DNA of 64,000 bases from Bacteroidales bacterium (GTDB taxonomy: Bacteria; Bacteroidota; Bacteroidia; Bacteroidales; Marinilabiliaceae), in contig CAAFWU010000047.1 of assembly GCA_900766825.1 (NCBI GenBank), positions 12,153-76,152 on the forward strand, given 5' to 3'. Every line of letters starts with the position of its first letter. Position 1 is the first letter of the stretch. Under the pieces are notes generated by a model. That model had not been told where the DNA came from and did no database searches. It saw only the letters and a list, made by a program, of their open reading frames with translations. Of the stretch, positions 18,068 through 25,594 are shown in pieces. Made by a program: the position numbers and the translations under genes.

Positions 18068-19882
18068 CTAATTGGATGCTTTTTCCGCGCAGTATGCTTT
18101 ACGTTTCTCGGCGGCAATGCGAGATTTCTGCAAGAGCGTGTCGGTCACAATCTGAGGTGCTGTAAGATGATTCTCCTCCAGATACTGCGACACATTGAAG
18201 CGGTCCACAAACTCTTTGCGACCACCGTAGCAGAGCACCCTCATGGGCTCGGTGGCATAGAAGCGTGCAATCTTTTCGCCAAAGCCGCCGCTTAGGGCTC
18301 CGTCCTCCAAAGTTATCACAATGCTGTGGTTGGCTTTGAGGTTGTTGAGCATCTCCTCGTCGATGCCAGATATGAAGCGGGGGTTAATGAGGGTGGGGTT
18401 CAAACCTTTGTCGCGCAGCTGGTTGGCAACCTCCTGACCCAGACGGAAGAAGTTGCCGAGGGCTATGATGGCAACGTCTTGTCCCTCTTCTACTTGCACA
18501 AAGCGGTTGAGGTCGGAGAAGTCGGAGGGCACGGTGTTGGGGTTTGTGGCGTGGGTGAGTTTGCCCACTGGGACACGGATGGCCACGGGGTGCTCTTTGT
18601 AATCGACACTCCAGCGGAGCATGGCTTCGTACTCCTCGACATTGGTGGGGGCGAGGTAGACGAGGTTGGGTATGTTGGAGAGGAGGGGGATGTCGAAGTG
18701 GCAGAGGTGGGTGACGTCGTTCATGGCGGTTAGCGAACCCCAGAGAACGAGAATGGTGGCGGGGTTGTCATTGATGCAGAGGTCTTGCGAGAGTTGGTCG
18801 TAGGTTCTCTGAATGAATGAGCTGCAGACGCCGAAGACGGGTTTGGCGCCAGCTTTGGCCATGCCAGATGCCAGAGCCACGGCGTGTTCCTCGGCAATGC
18901 CTACATCGACAAACTGGCGGGCGGCACGTTGCCTGCGTTCGGGTGTCCAGCCCCATATGCCAGGGGTGCCAGCGGTTATGGCGCACACCTGTGGGTCTTG
19001 GTCCATGATGTTGAGGAGGGTGAGGGCCGAGAAGTCGTCGTAGTTGTCGGGCGAGGGTGCTTTTTTGAATTCGCCAGTCTCCTTTACGAAGGGGGCGTGG
19101 TAGTGCCAAGCCTCTTTGTCGGCCTCGGCGGGGGCATAGCCTTTGCCTTTGAGGGTGTTGATGTGCACCACCACGGGGCGGTTGGAGTCCCTGACGCTTT
19201 GGAAGGCTTGGATGAGGGGCTGAATGCTGTTGCCCTCGTTCACGTAGAGGTAGTCCAGACCCATGGCGCGGAAGAGGTTGCAGGGGAATTGACCGTTGCT
19301 CTCGCGGAGCTGGCGGAGGTTGTCATAGAGTCCGCCATGATTTTCGGCAATGGACATCTGATTGTCGTTGACAACAATGATGAGGTTGGAACCGAGTTCG
19401 GCGGCCCAGTCGAGACCCTCGAGGGCTTCGCCACCGCTGAGGGAACCGTCGCCTATGATGGCCACTACGTTATAGTTGCCGCTGGTGAGGTCTCGACCTT
19501 TGGCCAGTCCGCAGGCGAGGCTTACGGATGTTGAGGTGTGGCCTATGACGAAGTGGTCGTGTTCGCTCTCGGAGGGTTCGCTGTAGCCCGAGACGTCGGC
19601 ATAATGCTGAGGATCGAGGAAGGCTTGGGCTCGCCCGGTGAGCATTTTATGGACGTAGCTTTGGTGGGATATGTCGAAGACGAGTTTGTCGGTTGGGGAG
19701 TTGAAGACGTAGTGGAGGGCTATGGTGGCCTCGACCATGCCGAAGTTGGGGGCGCAATGACCGCCGCGCTCGCTTAGTTTATCCACGAGGGCTGTGCGGA
19801 TCTCTGTTGCAAGGGTTTCGAGCTGGGTGGGGGTGAGGCGTTTGACGTCCGCGGGGGACTGTATTTGGCTTAGGATGTTCAT
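18068..19882 (-). CDS. dxs: 1-deoxy-D-xylulose-5-phosphate synthase family protein
   Basis: Thiamine-diphosphate enzyme that condenses pyruvate and glyceraldehyde 3-phosphate for isoprenoid (MEP pathway) and thiamine/pyridoxal precursors. The 604 residues show the TPP-binding GDG...NDN signature (IIGDGSLSGGEALEGLDWAA to IIVVNDNQMSI) and the catalytic-Glu segment DVGIAEEHAVALASGMAKAG, where the common DXS form is AEQHA. The C-terminal transketolase domain carries EDGALSGGFGEKI. It is slightly shorter than typical DXS (about 620-640) and its sequence reads as a divergent paralog; genomes of this group often carry a second, canonical dxs. It sits alone between pnp and the accessory region. Confidence 0.85.
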   Translation of the reverse strand: MNILSQIQSPADVKRLTPTQLETLATEIRTALVDKLSERGGHCAPNFGMVEATIALHYVFNSPTDKLVFDISHQSYVHKMLTGRAQAFLDPQHYADVSGYSEPSESEHDHFVIGHTSTSVSLACGLAKGRDLTSGNYNVVAIIGDGSLSGGEALEGLDWAAELGSNLIIVVNDNQMSIAENHGGLYDNLRQLRESNGQFPCNLFRAMGLDYLYVNEGNSIQPLIQAFQSVRDSNRPVVVHINTLKGKGYAPAEADKEAWHYHAPFVKETGEFKKAPSPDNYDDFSALTLLNIMDQDPQVCAITAGTPGIWGWTPERRQRAARQFVDVGIAEEHAVALASGMAKAGAKPVFGVCSSFIQRTYDQLSQDLCINDNPATILVLWGSLTAMNDVTHLCHFDIPLLSNIPNLVYLAPTNVEEYEAMLRWSVDYKEHPVAIRVPVGKLTHATNPNTVPSDFSDLNRFVQVEEGQDVAIIALGNFFRLGQEVANQLRDKGLNPTLINPRFISGIDEEMLNNLKANHSIVITLEDGALSGGFGEKIARFYATEPMRVLCYGGRKEFVDRFNVSQYLEENHLTAPQIVTDTLLQKSRIAAEKRKAYCAEKASN

Positions 19883-20045
19883 TGGATGGGGTAATTGGTA
19901 TTGGTTTGCGGGTGCAATGTTACGTAAAAGTACTAAAATGGACTATACCTAAAATTCGGTTGTTGTTACCTTTTCTTTCTTTTGCTCTACTGGTAAACTT
20001 GTTTTATATGGGGAGGCAAGGGGGCTTGTTTGGGAGGTTCTTTGC

Positions 20046-20157
20046 CTCAAAAATTACAAATGAAATACCTCAAAAATTGAAAATAAAACACCTCAAAAAT
20101 TACAAATGAAATACCTCAAAAATTAAAAACGAAACACCTCAAAAATTACAAATCGAT
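20046..20157. repeat. Tandem 23-bp repeat, five units, upstream of the AAA_14-type ATPase gene
   Basis: Units begin at 20046, 20069, 20092, 20115 and 20138 with the core CTCAAAAATT. Odd units read CTCAAAAATTACAAAT; even units diverge after the core. The last unit is partial. The array ends 23 bp before the -7 box of the downstream ATPase gene, a position suited to an operator array. There are no unique spacers between repeats, so it is not a CRISPR. Confidence 0.85.
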
Positions 20158-20179
20158 ATTGTAATTAGCTAATAATGAC

Positions 20180-20187
20180 TATATTTG
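20180..20187 (+). promoter_or_regulatory. -7 box (TATATTTG) of the ATPase gene
   Basis: Perfect TAnnTTTG element directly after the tandem repeat. The transcript would start near 20194, which favours the ATG at 20213 over the in-frame ATG at 20201. Confidence 0.65.
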
Positions 20188-20212
20188 CTAAAGAAAATTT
20201 ATGGAGTATATT

Positions 20213-21502
20213 ATGGAGTATTTACATAGGATTTTTGATACCAAGTTGAAGGCTCACCTTGATGCCATGGGAGCCGTGCTAATTGAAGGTCCCAAATGGT
20301 GTGGAAAGACCACAACGGCAAGGCAATTTGCGGGGAGTGTAATAAGTCTGCAAGATACAGACAAACGAGATGAGTATCTGGTTACGGCAAGGACCAAACC
20401 ATCTTTCTTATTGGAGGGGGAGACCCCCAGATTGATAGATGAATGGCAAGATGCCCCTATGCTATGGGATGCTGTGCGTACTACGGTTGACGAGCGTAGT
20501 TTGCCAGGGCAGTTTATATTGACAGGTTCAAATGCTGTTGATAAAAAGAAAATACACCACAGTGGAACTGGGCGCATTTCGCGTATAGAGATGTTGCCAA
20601 TGAGCCTTTGGGAGTATGGGGAATCGAATGGTACGATATCCTTGCAAGAGATGTTTGATAATCCTAATCAAGAGTTCTTTGCACGTTCGGAGATGAGCAT
20701 GGAGGAGATAATATTCTCAGCATGCAGAGGAGGATGGCCTGCCACTTTGAGTCTGAACGATGATAAGTCAAAACTTTTGGTTGCCAAAGAGTATGTTAAG
20801 TCTGTCTACCAAAACGATATATCTCGTGTAGATGGTGTGATGCGAAATTCGAAACTGGCGCATCTGATACTTAGGACGTATGCAAGAAATATTTCTACTT
20901 TAGCAAAAACGACATCTTTGTTGGCAGACGTTACGGCATCAGACAATATTGAGTGTGCTCGGCCTACATTTGAAAACTATGTGGAGGCACTGGAGAAACT
21001 CTTTGTTATTCGCGATATTGATGCTTGGTGCCCTGCCATCAGAAGCAAAACAATCATACAGAGTCGTCCCAAACGAGCATTCTGCGATCCCTCTATAGCT
21101 GTTGCTGCCTTAGGATTATCTCCTCAGCTCTTGACAACCCAACTCAAGACCTTTGGCTTTATCTTTGAGCAGATGTGCGCTCGAGATCTCAGAGCCTATT
21201 CTTTATCTCATGATGGGGAATTGTCCTATTATCGAGATCGATACGGTTTGGAAGCTGATTTAGTGCTTCATCTTGACGATGGTCGTTATGCTCTCATTGA
21301 GTGCAAGTTAGGCAGTAGAGAGGTTGATGACGGAGCAAAACATCTGTTGGAGATTAAGCGTTTGGTGCAAGAGCGTAATAAGGTAGAAAAGCAGGTGCCG
21401 CTGCGTGAGCCCGATTTGCTGATGGTTGTAACAGGCGGAGAATTGGCTTATACACGTCCTGATGGCGTTAAGGTGATCCCCCTTGCCTGTCTGAAAGACT
21501 AA
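20213..21502 (+). CDS. AAA_14 / DUF4143-type ATPase
   Basis: P-loop ATPase of 429 residues. Walker A is GPKWCGKTTTARQFA (about residues 26-40) and Walker B RLIDEWQDAP, followed by FILTGSNA (sensor 1). This is the N-terminal arrangement of the AAA_14 family. The C-terminal part (about 210-420) fits DUF4143, which has a winged-helix region and a PD-(D/E)XK-like ending (GLEADLVLHLDDGRYALIECKLG, with Asp and Glu-x-Lys spaced as in such nucleases). Family members are abundant accessory genes in this phylum; their function is not settled, and proposals include mobile-element or toxin-antitoxin-like roles. It is preceded by a 23-bp tandem repeat and its own promoter, is visibly A+T-richer than the flanks, and ends in a terminator. 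Confidence 0.85.
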   Translation: MEYLHRIFDTKLKAHLDAMGAVLIEGPKWCGKTTTARQFAGSVISLQDTDKRDEYLVTARTKPSFLLEGETPRLIDEWQDAPMLWDAVRTTVDERSLPGQFILTGSNAVDKKKIHHSGTGRISRIEMLPMSLWEYGESNGTISLQEMFDNPNQEFFARSEMSMEEIIFSACRGGWPATLSLNDDKSKLLVAKEYVKSVYQNDISRVDGVMRNSKLAHLILRTYARNISTLAKTTSLLADVTASDNIECARPTFENYVEALEKLFVIRDIDAWCPAIRSKTIIQSRPKRAFCDPSIAVAALGLSPQLLTTQLKTFGFIFEQMCARDLRAYSLSHDGELSYYRDRYGLEADLVLHLDDGRYALIECKLGSREVDDGAKHLLEIKRLVQERNKVEKQVPLREPDLLMVVTGGELAYTRPDGVKVIPLACLKD

Positions 21503-21514
21503 GAAACAGCAAAA

Positions 21515-21556
21515 GAGATTGGTGAGTTCGCCAGAGCTACACCAATCTCTTTTTTT
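21515..21556. terminator. Bidirectional terminator
   Basis: GAGATTGGTG (21515-21524) pairs with 21540-21549; four A residues precede it and seven T residues follow, so it can stop both the ATPase transcript and the convergent gene at 21555, whose stop codon it overlaps. Confidence 0.85.
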
Positions 21557-22208
21557 AGTTGTCGAAATAGATGGTCATGTCGTACTCGCCCGCTGCTGGT
21601 TTGCCATTTTTGTAGGCTGGGACCCATGGCCATTGGACTTTGGGGATGCCATCGGCCACACGTTCCACGGCTTTGGCAAAGTTTGGTGTCGAGGCCTCTT
21701 TTATTCTGTAGCCTGTTAGGTTACCGTTGGCGTCCACCAAGAAAGTGAGGATGACTTTGCCTCCTTTTTTGTTGTCTTGCTCGGCTTTGGGGTAGAAGAC
21801 TTTGCGCATGATGTAGTAGTAGGGTCGTACGGGGCTGCCGAGGTACATGCAGGGGTAGTCGGTCTGTTTGTAGGTTTTGCCGGCGTGGGGGACAACGTAG
21901 GTTGGGCGGCCTTTGGTGTGGTTGTAGCGGAACTCTACGATGCCTTGGAAGTTGCGATACTCCCATATGCCCACTTTGGCTCCGTTGCGGTAGAGGCCTT
22001 TTTCTATGAGTTGGTCGCGGTAGAAGACTTCGCAGTTGCCGTCGCGGATGGTGGTGTCGGCGGCCAGAACTTGGAAGGTTTCGGTGATGAGGCCCTCTTT
22101 TTCGGTGCGGGTTTGGCGGGGGATGGGTTGGTGGGTCTGGCTGGGGGCTTGGATGGGGAGGAGGAGGGTGAGAAGGAGTAGGATTAGTTGTGGAAGGGGA
22201 TGGGGCAT
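21555..22208 (-). CDS. Secreted protein with a TonB C-terminal-like domain
   Basis: A 217-residue exported protein: signal peptide (LILLLLTLLLPIQAPSQ), then a MORN-like segment describing short beta-hairpins (VFYRDQLIEKGLYRNGAKVG, about 62-95), then a TonB-C fold (GGKVILTFLVDANGNLTGYR to VQWPWVPAYKNGKPA, about 145-205). Unlike true TonB it lacks a membrane anchor and Pro-rich spacer, so it probably acts as a free periplasmic protein, not as an energy transducer. Neighbours give no further clue. Confidence 0.75.
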   Translation of the reverse strand: MPHPLPQLILLLLTLLLPIQAPSQTHQPIPRQTRTEKEGLITETFQVLAADTTIRDGNCEVFYRDQLIEKGLYRNGAKVGIWEYRNFQGIVEFRYNHTKGRPTYVVPHAGKTYKQTDYPCMYLGSPVRPYYYIMRKVFYPKAEQDNKKGGKVILTFLVDANGNLTGYRIKEASTPNFAKAVERVADGIPKVQWPWVPAYKNGKPAAGEYDMTIYFDN

Positions 22209-22384
22209 GGTGGTGGGTGTTTTGGTTGGTTAAAATGGTTTTACGGAGCGAGGGGGGTGAAATGTTGCGAGAAAAAGCAGAGTGTCAGTGTTGTAGGGGG
22301 ACGCTGGGGCTTGTGGGGGACGGCTGGTGTGGCGACAGATAGGGTATAAAATGTCTTAAAAAGTTGGTAATTGTTTTTTTTTGC

Positions 22385-22420
22385 TAAACTTTGTGAAAGA
22401 ATTGTATCATTTTTTGATAC
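22385..22420 (+). promoter_or_regulatory. Possible promoter with adjacent operator palindrome
   Basis: TAAACTTTG at 22385-22393 is a near match (one extra base) to the -7 consensus. It is followed at 22404-22420 by the inverted repeat GTATCA-TTTTT-TGATAC, where the transcript would begin. This layout suggests repressor control of whatever is transcribed to the right, now the remnant at 22508 and the four-gene operon. Confidence 0.35.
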
Positions 22421-22507
22421 AGCTGGTGCAGAAGTCTGCACATATTTCTATCAACAAGCAACAAGCACAAGTCTACCGACTTGAATAACATAGCATTACA
22501 GATCTAA

Positions 22508-22624
22508 ATGTATAAGATAACATGGGACGAGGAGACAGGTGGTGTTCTGCTGAACACTACGATGGTCAGTGGGACCCTTGGCATATCGCCACGACCTGTG
22601 TTCTTTGAGGAGCTATTAAAATAG
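22508..22624 (+). pseudogene. N-terminal remnant resembling a PAPS-reductase-family protein
   Basis: A 38-codon frame (begins MYKITWDEETGGVLL, contains GISPRPVFFEEL, then stops). From memory this matches the conserved first 35 residues of the large phosphoadenosine phosphosulfate reductase-like (DndC-related) proteins of Bacteroidales, in which Ile-Ser-Pro-Arg-Pro-Val-Phe-x-Glu-Glu-Leu is followed by several hundred residues. Here the frame ends right after the motif and unrelated DNA follows, so only the 5' end of the gene survives. The rest was lost or replaced where the NurA-HerA operon now begins, 73 bp downstream. The alternative is a short leader peptide of the operon, but the motif match argues for a relic. 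Confidence 0.5.
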
Positions 22625-22697
22625 ACCCACAACATAATCTGACATTGCAAGATATCCCACATAATACAGAATGTAGTTTATACATAATCTATGAGTT

Positions 22698-23879
22698 ATG
22701 GATAAGAGGAAGAAAATAGTTCAATTGATCGCAGAAGAGACAGAAGGAGAATGCTTTACTTCATTCAAATACTGTTACGATGATGCGAATACTCCATCAA
22801 TTGACTACAACTACGACGAAAAAAGCTACATCAACTTAAAGGGATACGCAGAGGACGTACATAGTACCAAACCACGAGATTTGCGAAAAAGAGCCGAACT
22901 TCTAAAACAAGGACCACCATTATTCAAATACTTTCTTGATGGATCTCGACGCGTATACAAAGTCGATGATATCCAATACGATAAAAAAGTATTTCCTATT
23001 ATGAGTGGACAAATTTCCGTTGCTTGTTGCGAGAGAGAGATGAATGAAGACAACACCTTTCGCTCTTTCAAACATACAGACGAAGAATCTTATCCTGTGC
23101 TTAGTTTACCTGTAACTGCAAATGGAGAAGGTATTAGTCATGATATTTTTTTCAGAAATCTGCGTGACAAAATTAATGAGACACCAGCTCTAAAAGCAAT
23201 AAATATGAGTTTTGAAAAGGTACTCTACTACCTAACAAAGTTGGAAGGACAGGAAACGTTAGAAAATAAGGGAATTGCATGCATACAAGACGAAATGATA
23301 GATTGCGAAAAACGTATAGTATCACGTTTGATGAGCAAGCATCTACTAAATCAAGATAATTACCTAATCAAGGATGGCTCAATCCAGTACAAGACTATGA
23401 AAACTGGAGATTTTAAAGAACGATCAAGGATTCGCAATAACTATCGTCATGTTATTGGTGTTTCAAAAAAGTTTAATCCAAACCTAATGAAAGACCAAAA
23501 AGACCAAAGCACTGCAGGAGCTATAGCAAGATTACCTATATATCACAGAACTCCAGCCTTTTTATGGCAGCCTGGAGAAGAATGGGGTAATGAAAAATTT
23601 GCTATTTGGTATGTTCGATTGCGTTCTATAGACAAAACTGCGTCACCATATGCAGGCATTATAAAAGTAGAGAAAATGCTTATGACAGAGCAAGAAGCAG
23701 AAAATGGACTATCAACAGATGAAATAGACACAATTTCTGCTCATCTCATTAATGAACGGAACCCTGTTTGTTACGGTAGTGATTCTCGCTGGGCTAACCA
23801 CCTCTATCCTGTTTACATGACAGAGTGTTATTGCAAAAGCAGATTCAAAAGTGATTATTATTTTTTGAACCTATTTTAA
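22698..23879 (+). CDS. NurA-like 5'-3' nuclease (first gene of the four-gene operon)
   Basis: A 393-residue protein with the spaced motifs of the NurA nuclease fold. The metal-binding start strand is FLDGSRRVYKV (Asp81-Gly-Ser-Arg). A second acidic strand is LIKDGSIQY (Asp226-Gly-Ser), followed by VIGVSKKF (254-259). The end motif is WANHLYPVYMTECYCKSRF (about 365-383), equivalent to the His/Tyr-Pro helix of NurA. NurA works with the HerA hexamer to resect DNA ends in archaea, and the next gene is a HerA-like ATPase, which supports the call. It is longer than archaeal NurA, with an extra N-terminal region (1-70). It is A+T-rich compared with the chromosome to the left. The start at 22698 is the first ATG; the gap to the next gene is 15 bp. 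Confidence 0.75.
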   Translation: MDKRKKIVQLIAEETEGECFTSFKYCYDDANTPSIDYNYDEKSYINLKGYAEDVHSTKPRDLRKRAELLKQGPPLFKYFLDGSRRVYKVDDIQYDKKVFPIMSGQISVACCEREMNEDNTFRSFKHTDEESYPVLSLPVTANGEGISHDIFFRNLRDKINETPALKAINMSFEKVLYYLTKLEGQETLENKGIACIQDEMIDCEKRIVSRLMSKHLLNQDNYLIKDGSIQYKTMKTGDFKERSRIRNNYRHVIGVSKKFNPNLMKDQKDQSTAGAIARLPIYHRTPAFLWQPGEEWGNEKFAIWYVRLRSIDKTASPYAGIIKVEKMLMTEQEAENGLSTDEIDTISAHLINERNPVCYGSDSRWANHLYPVYMTECYCKSRFKSDYYFLNLF

Positions 23880-23894
23880 AAGCAAAATCAACGT

Positions 23895-25592
23895 ATGGAA
23901 ATAATTGGCAAAATAATTGCGACAGAAAAGCAGCCGTCCACTATTGAAGAATTTACATTTTGGACTAAGGTAGACTTAAAACTTAAACCATTTGATGTAG
24001 TTGTTGTTGAACATATTCCAGCAACAGGTAAAACAGAACCCTCTAAGACTTTTGGAGTCGTAGAGGAGATATCTCATATGACAGACTCGCCAAGTGCTTT
24101 AGCGAGTTACATTTCGAATGACTTTGGAGATGTTGACACAACAGTTTATACCGACAGAATCGGAATGAACTACGTAAAGTGCAAAGTGGTTGGTAACAAT
24201 GAAAATATCTTCATTCCAGTTCAAGAAGGGAAAAAAGTATATTTAGCCTCAGAAACAGAGATTAGAGAAGCGTTAGGTCTAAATGATGTCAAGAATCCAG
24301 TCCCTGCTGGCTACATCGAAATGTATGAAGGCGATAACAAACAAACTTTGCCAGTACACTTCAATTCACACTTTTTAATAGGTCCTGAAGGTGCACACCT
24401 CAACATTTCAGGAATTTCTGGTTTGGCATCCAAAACGTCCTATGCCATGTTCCTTATGAAAGCAATTCAAGATGTTGCAATGAGCCATAGTAATGAGTCT
24501 GTTGCTTTTATCATAATGAACGTTAAGGGTACTGATTTGCTCAAGATAGACCAAATGAATGAGCGCGAAGACGAACTTAAGCAAATCAAACCAATATACG
24601 ATACTTTGGGACTTAAAATGTCTGCTTTTAAAAACGTAAAATATTATTATCCCTATTCAAAAGAGTACACCTTGTACACATACGATAAAGCTGATAACAT
24701 AAAAAAAAGAATAGAAGAAGGCAAAGCATTTCGGTACAAGTATCCGTTTGAAACATACGAAGACAAGGAATGCCTTGACCTGTTATTTGCAAATGTGGAC
24801 GATCCTAATGATACAATTGAATCCATAATTAATTTCATTATATCAAATGGAGGAAATTTCAATGGTGTTGAAACATGGACTGACTTCCAAAAAGCTCTAG
24901 AGGAACAAACGGAAACAAGTAAAACATCTAAGGCAGGCAAAGAAATTTCAGTAATGAGTTGGCGTAAGTTCTACCGTTTATTCAACAAAAGCTATCAAAA
25001 GAGCCAACAAATGTTCCCTGACCAGTTAGGGAATGAAGAAGTACGTCTACGTGACGAAATAGCAAAAATCGAGAAGAATGACGTGATGGTAATTGACATA
25101 GCAAAACTTGATGAAGAATCTCAGGGATTTGTATTCGGAGACGTTATGCGTGCTGTTTATAATTTAAAATTAGGCACAACCACCCCGCCTCAAGAAGGAG
25201 AACAACAGCCCCAAAAGGAGATCCCAGAAAGGGTAGTTATCTTCATTGACGAACTTAACAAATATGCGTCAAACGATGTTCCAAAATCATCACCAATTCT
25301 ACGTCAGTTACTTGATATAACTGAGCGAGGACGCTCGCTTGGCATTGTATTGTTCGGAGCAGAACAATTCGTAAGCGACATTCACAAACGTGTTAAGGGA
25401 AACTGTGCCACTCAGGCATTTGGAAGAACTAATGCCATAGAGATCACAAAAGAGGATTTTCGCTTTGTTCCTTCTGTTTTCAAAACGATGCTTACTAGAC
25501 AGAAGCAGGGTGAATACATTATCCAAAACCCAGTCTTCCGTTCTATGCTCAATATAAAATTTCCTCTTCCCATATACAAATACTACGAATAA
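23895..25592 (+). CDS. HerA-like DNA-translocating ATPase with atypical P-loop
   Basis: A 565-residue ATPase of the FtsK/HerA superfamily. The N-terminal half (1-135) is a beta-barrel-like HAS region. The P-loop is GISGLASKTSYAMFL (173-187): Lys180-Thr-Ser are kept but the Gly normally before Lys is Ser. Walker B is RVVIFIDELNKY (446-457), and the signature ITERGRSLGIVLFGAEQ (475-491) plus NCATQAFGRTN (503-513) matches HerA sensor and arginine-finger segments. A large insert (about 215-380) separates the Walker motifs. With the NurA-like gene it should form a hexameric pump with an attached nuclease. Spacing is 15 bp upstream and 2 bp downstream, so translation is probably coupled. Confidence 0.85.
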   Translation: MEIIGKIIATEKQPSTIEEFTFWTKVDLKLKPFDVVVVEHIPATGKTEPSKTFGVVEEISHMTDSPSALASYISNDFGDVDTTVYTDRIGMNYVKCKVVGNNENIFIPVQEGKKVYLASETEIREALGLNDVKNPVPAGYIEMYEGDNKQTLPVHFNSHFLIGPEGAHLNISGISGLASKTSYAMFLMKAIQDVAMSHSNESVAFIIMNVKGTDLLKIDQMNEREDELKQIKPIYDTLGLKMSAFKNVKYYYPYSKEYTLYTYDKADNIKKRIEEGKAFRYKYPFETYEDKECLDLLFANVDDPNDTIESIINFIISNGGNFNGVETWTDFQKALEEQTETSKTSKAGKEISVMSWRKFYRLFNKSYQKSQQMFPDQLGNEEVRLRDEIAKIEKNDVMVIDIAKLDEESQGFVFGDVMRAVYNLKLGTTTPPQEGEQQPQKEIPERVVIFIDELNKYASNDVPKSSPILRQLLDITERGRSLGIVLFGAEQFVSDIHKRVKGNCATQAFGRTNAIEITKEDFRFVPSVFKTMLTRQKQGEYIIQNPVFRSMLNIKFPLPIYKYYE

Positions 25593-25594
25593 TT

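Noticed and set aside
19882..20109. A 75-codon frame running into the tandem repeat
   Set aside because: Its C-terminal half is the translated 23-bp repeat; no promoter or domain.
20046..20157. Possible short CRISPR array
   Set aside because: Units are directly adjacent with no unique spacers and no cas gene nearby; it is a tandem repeat.
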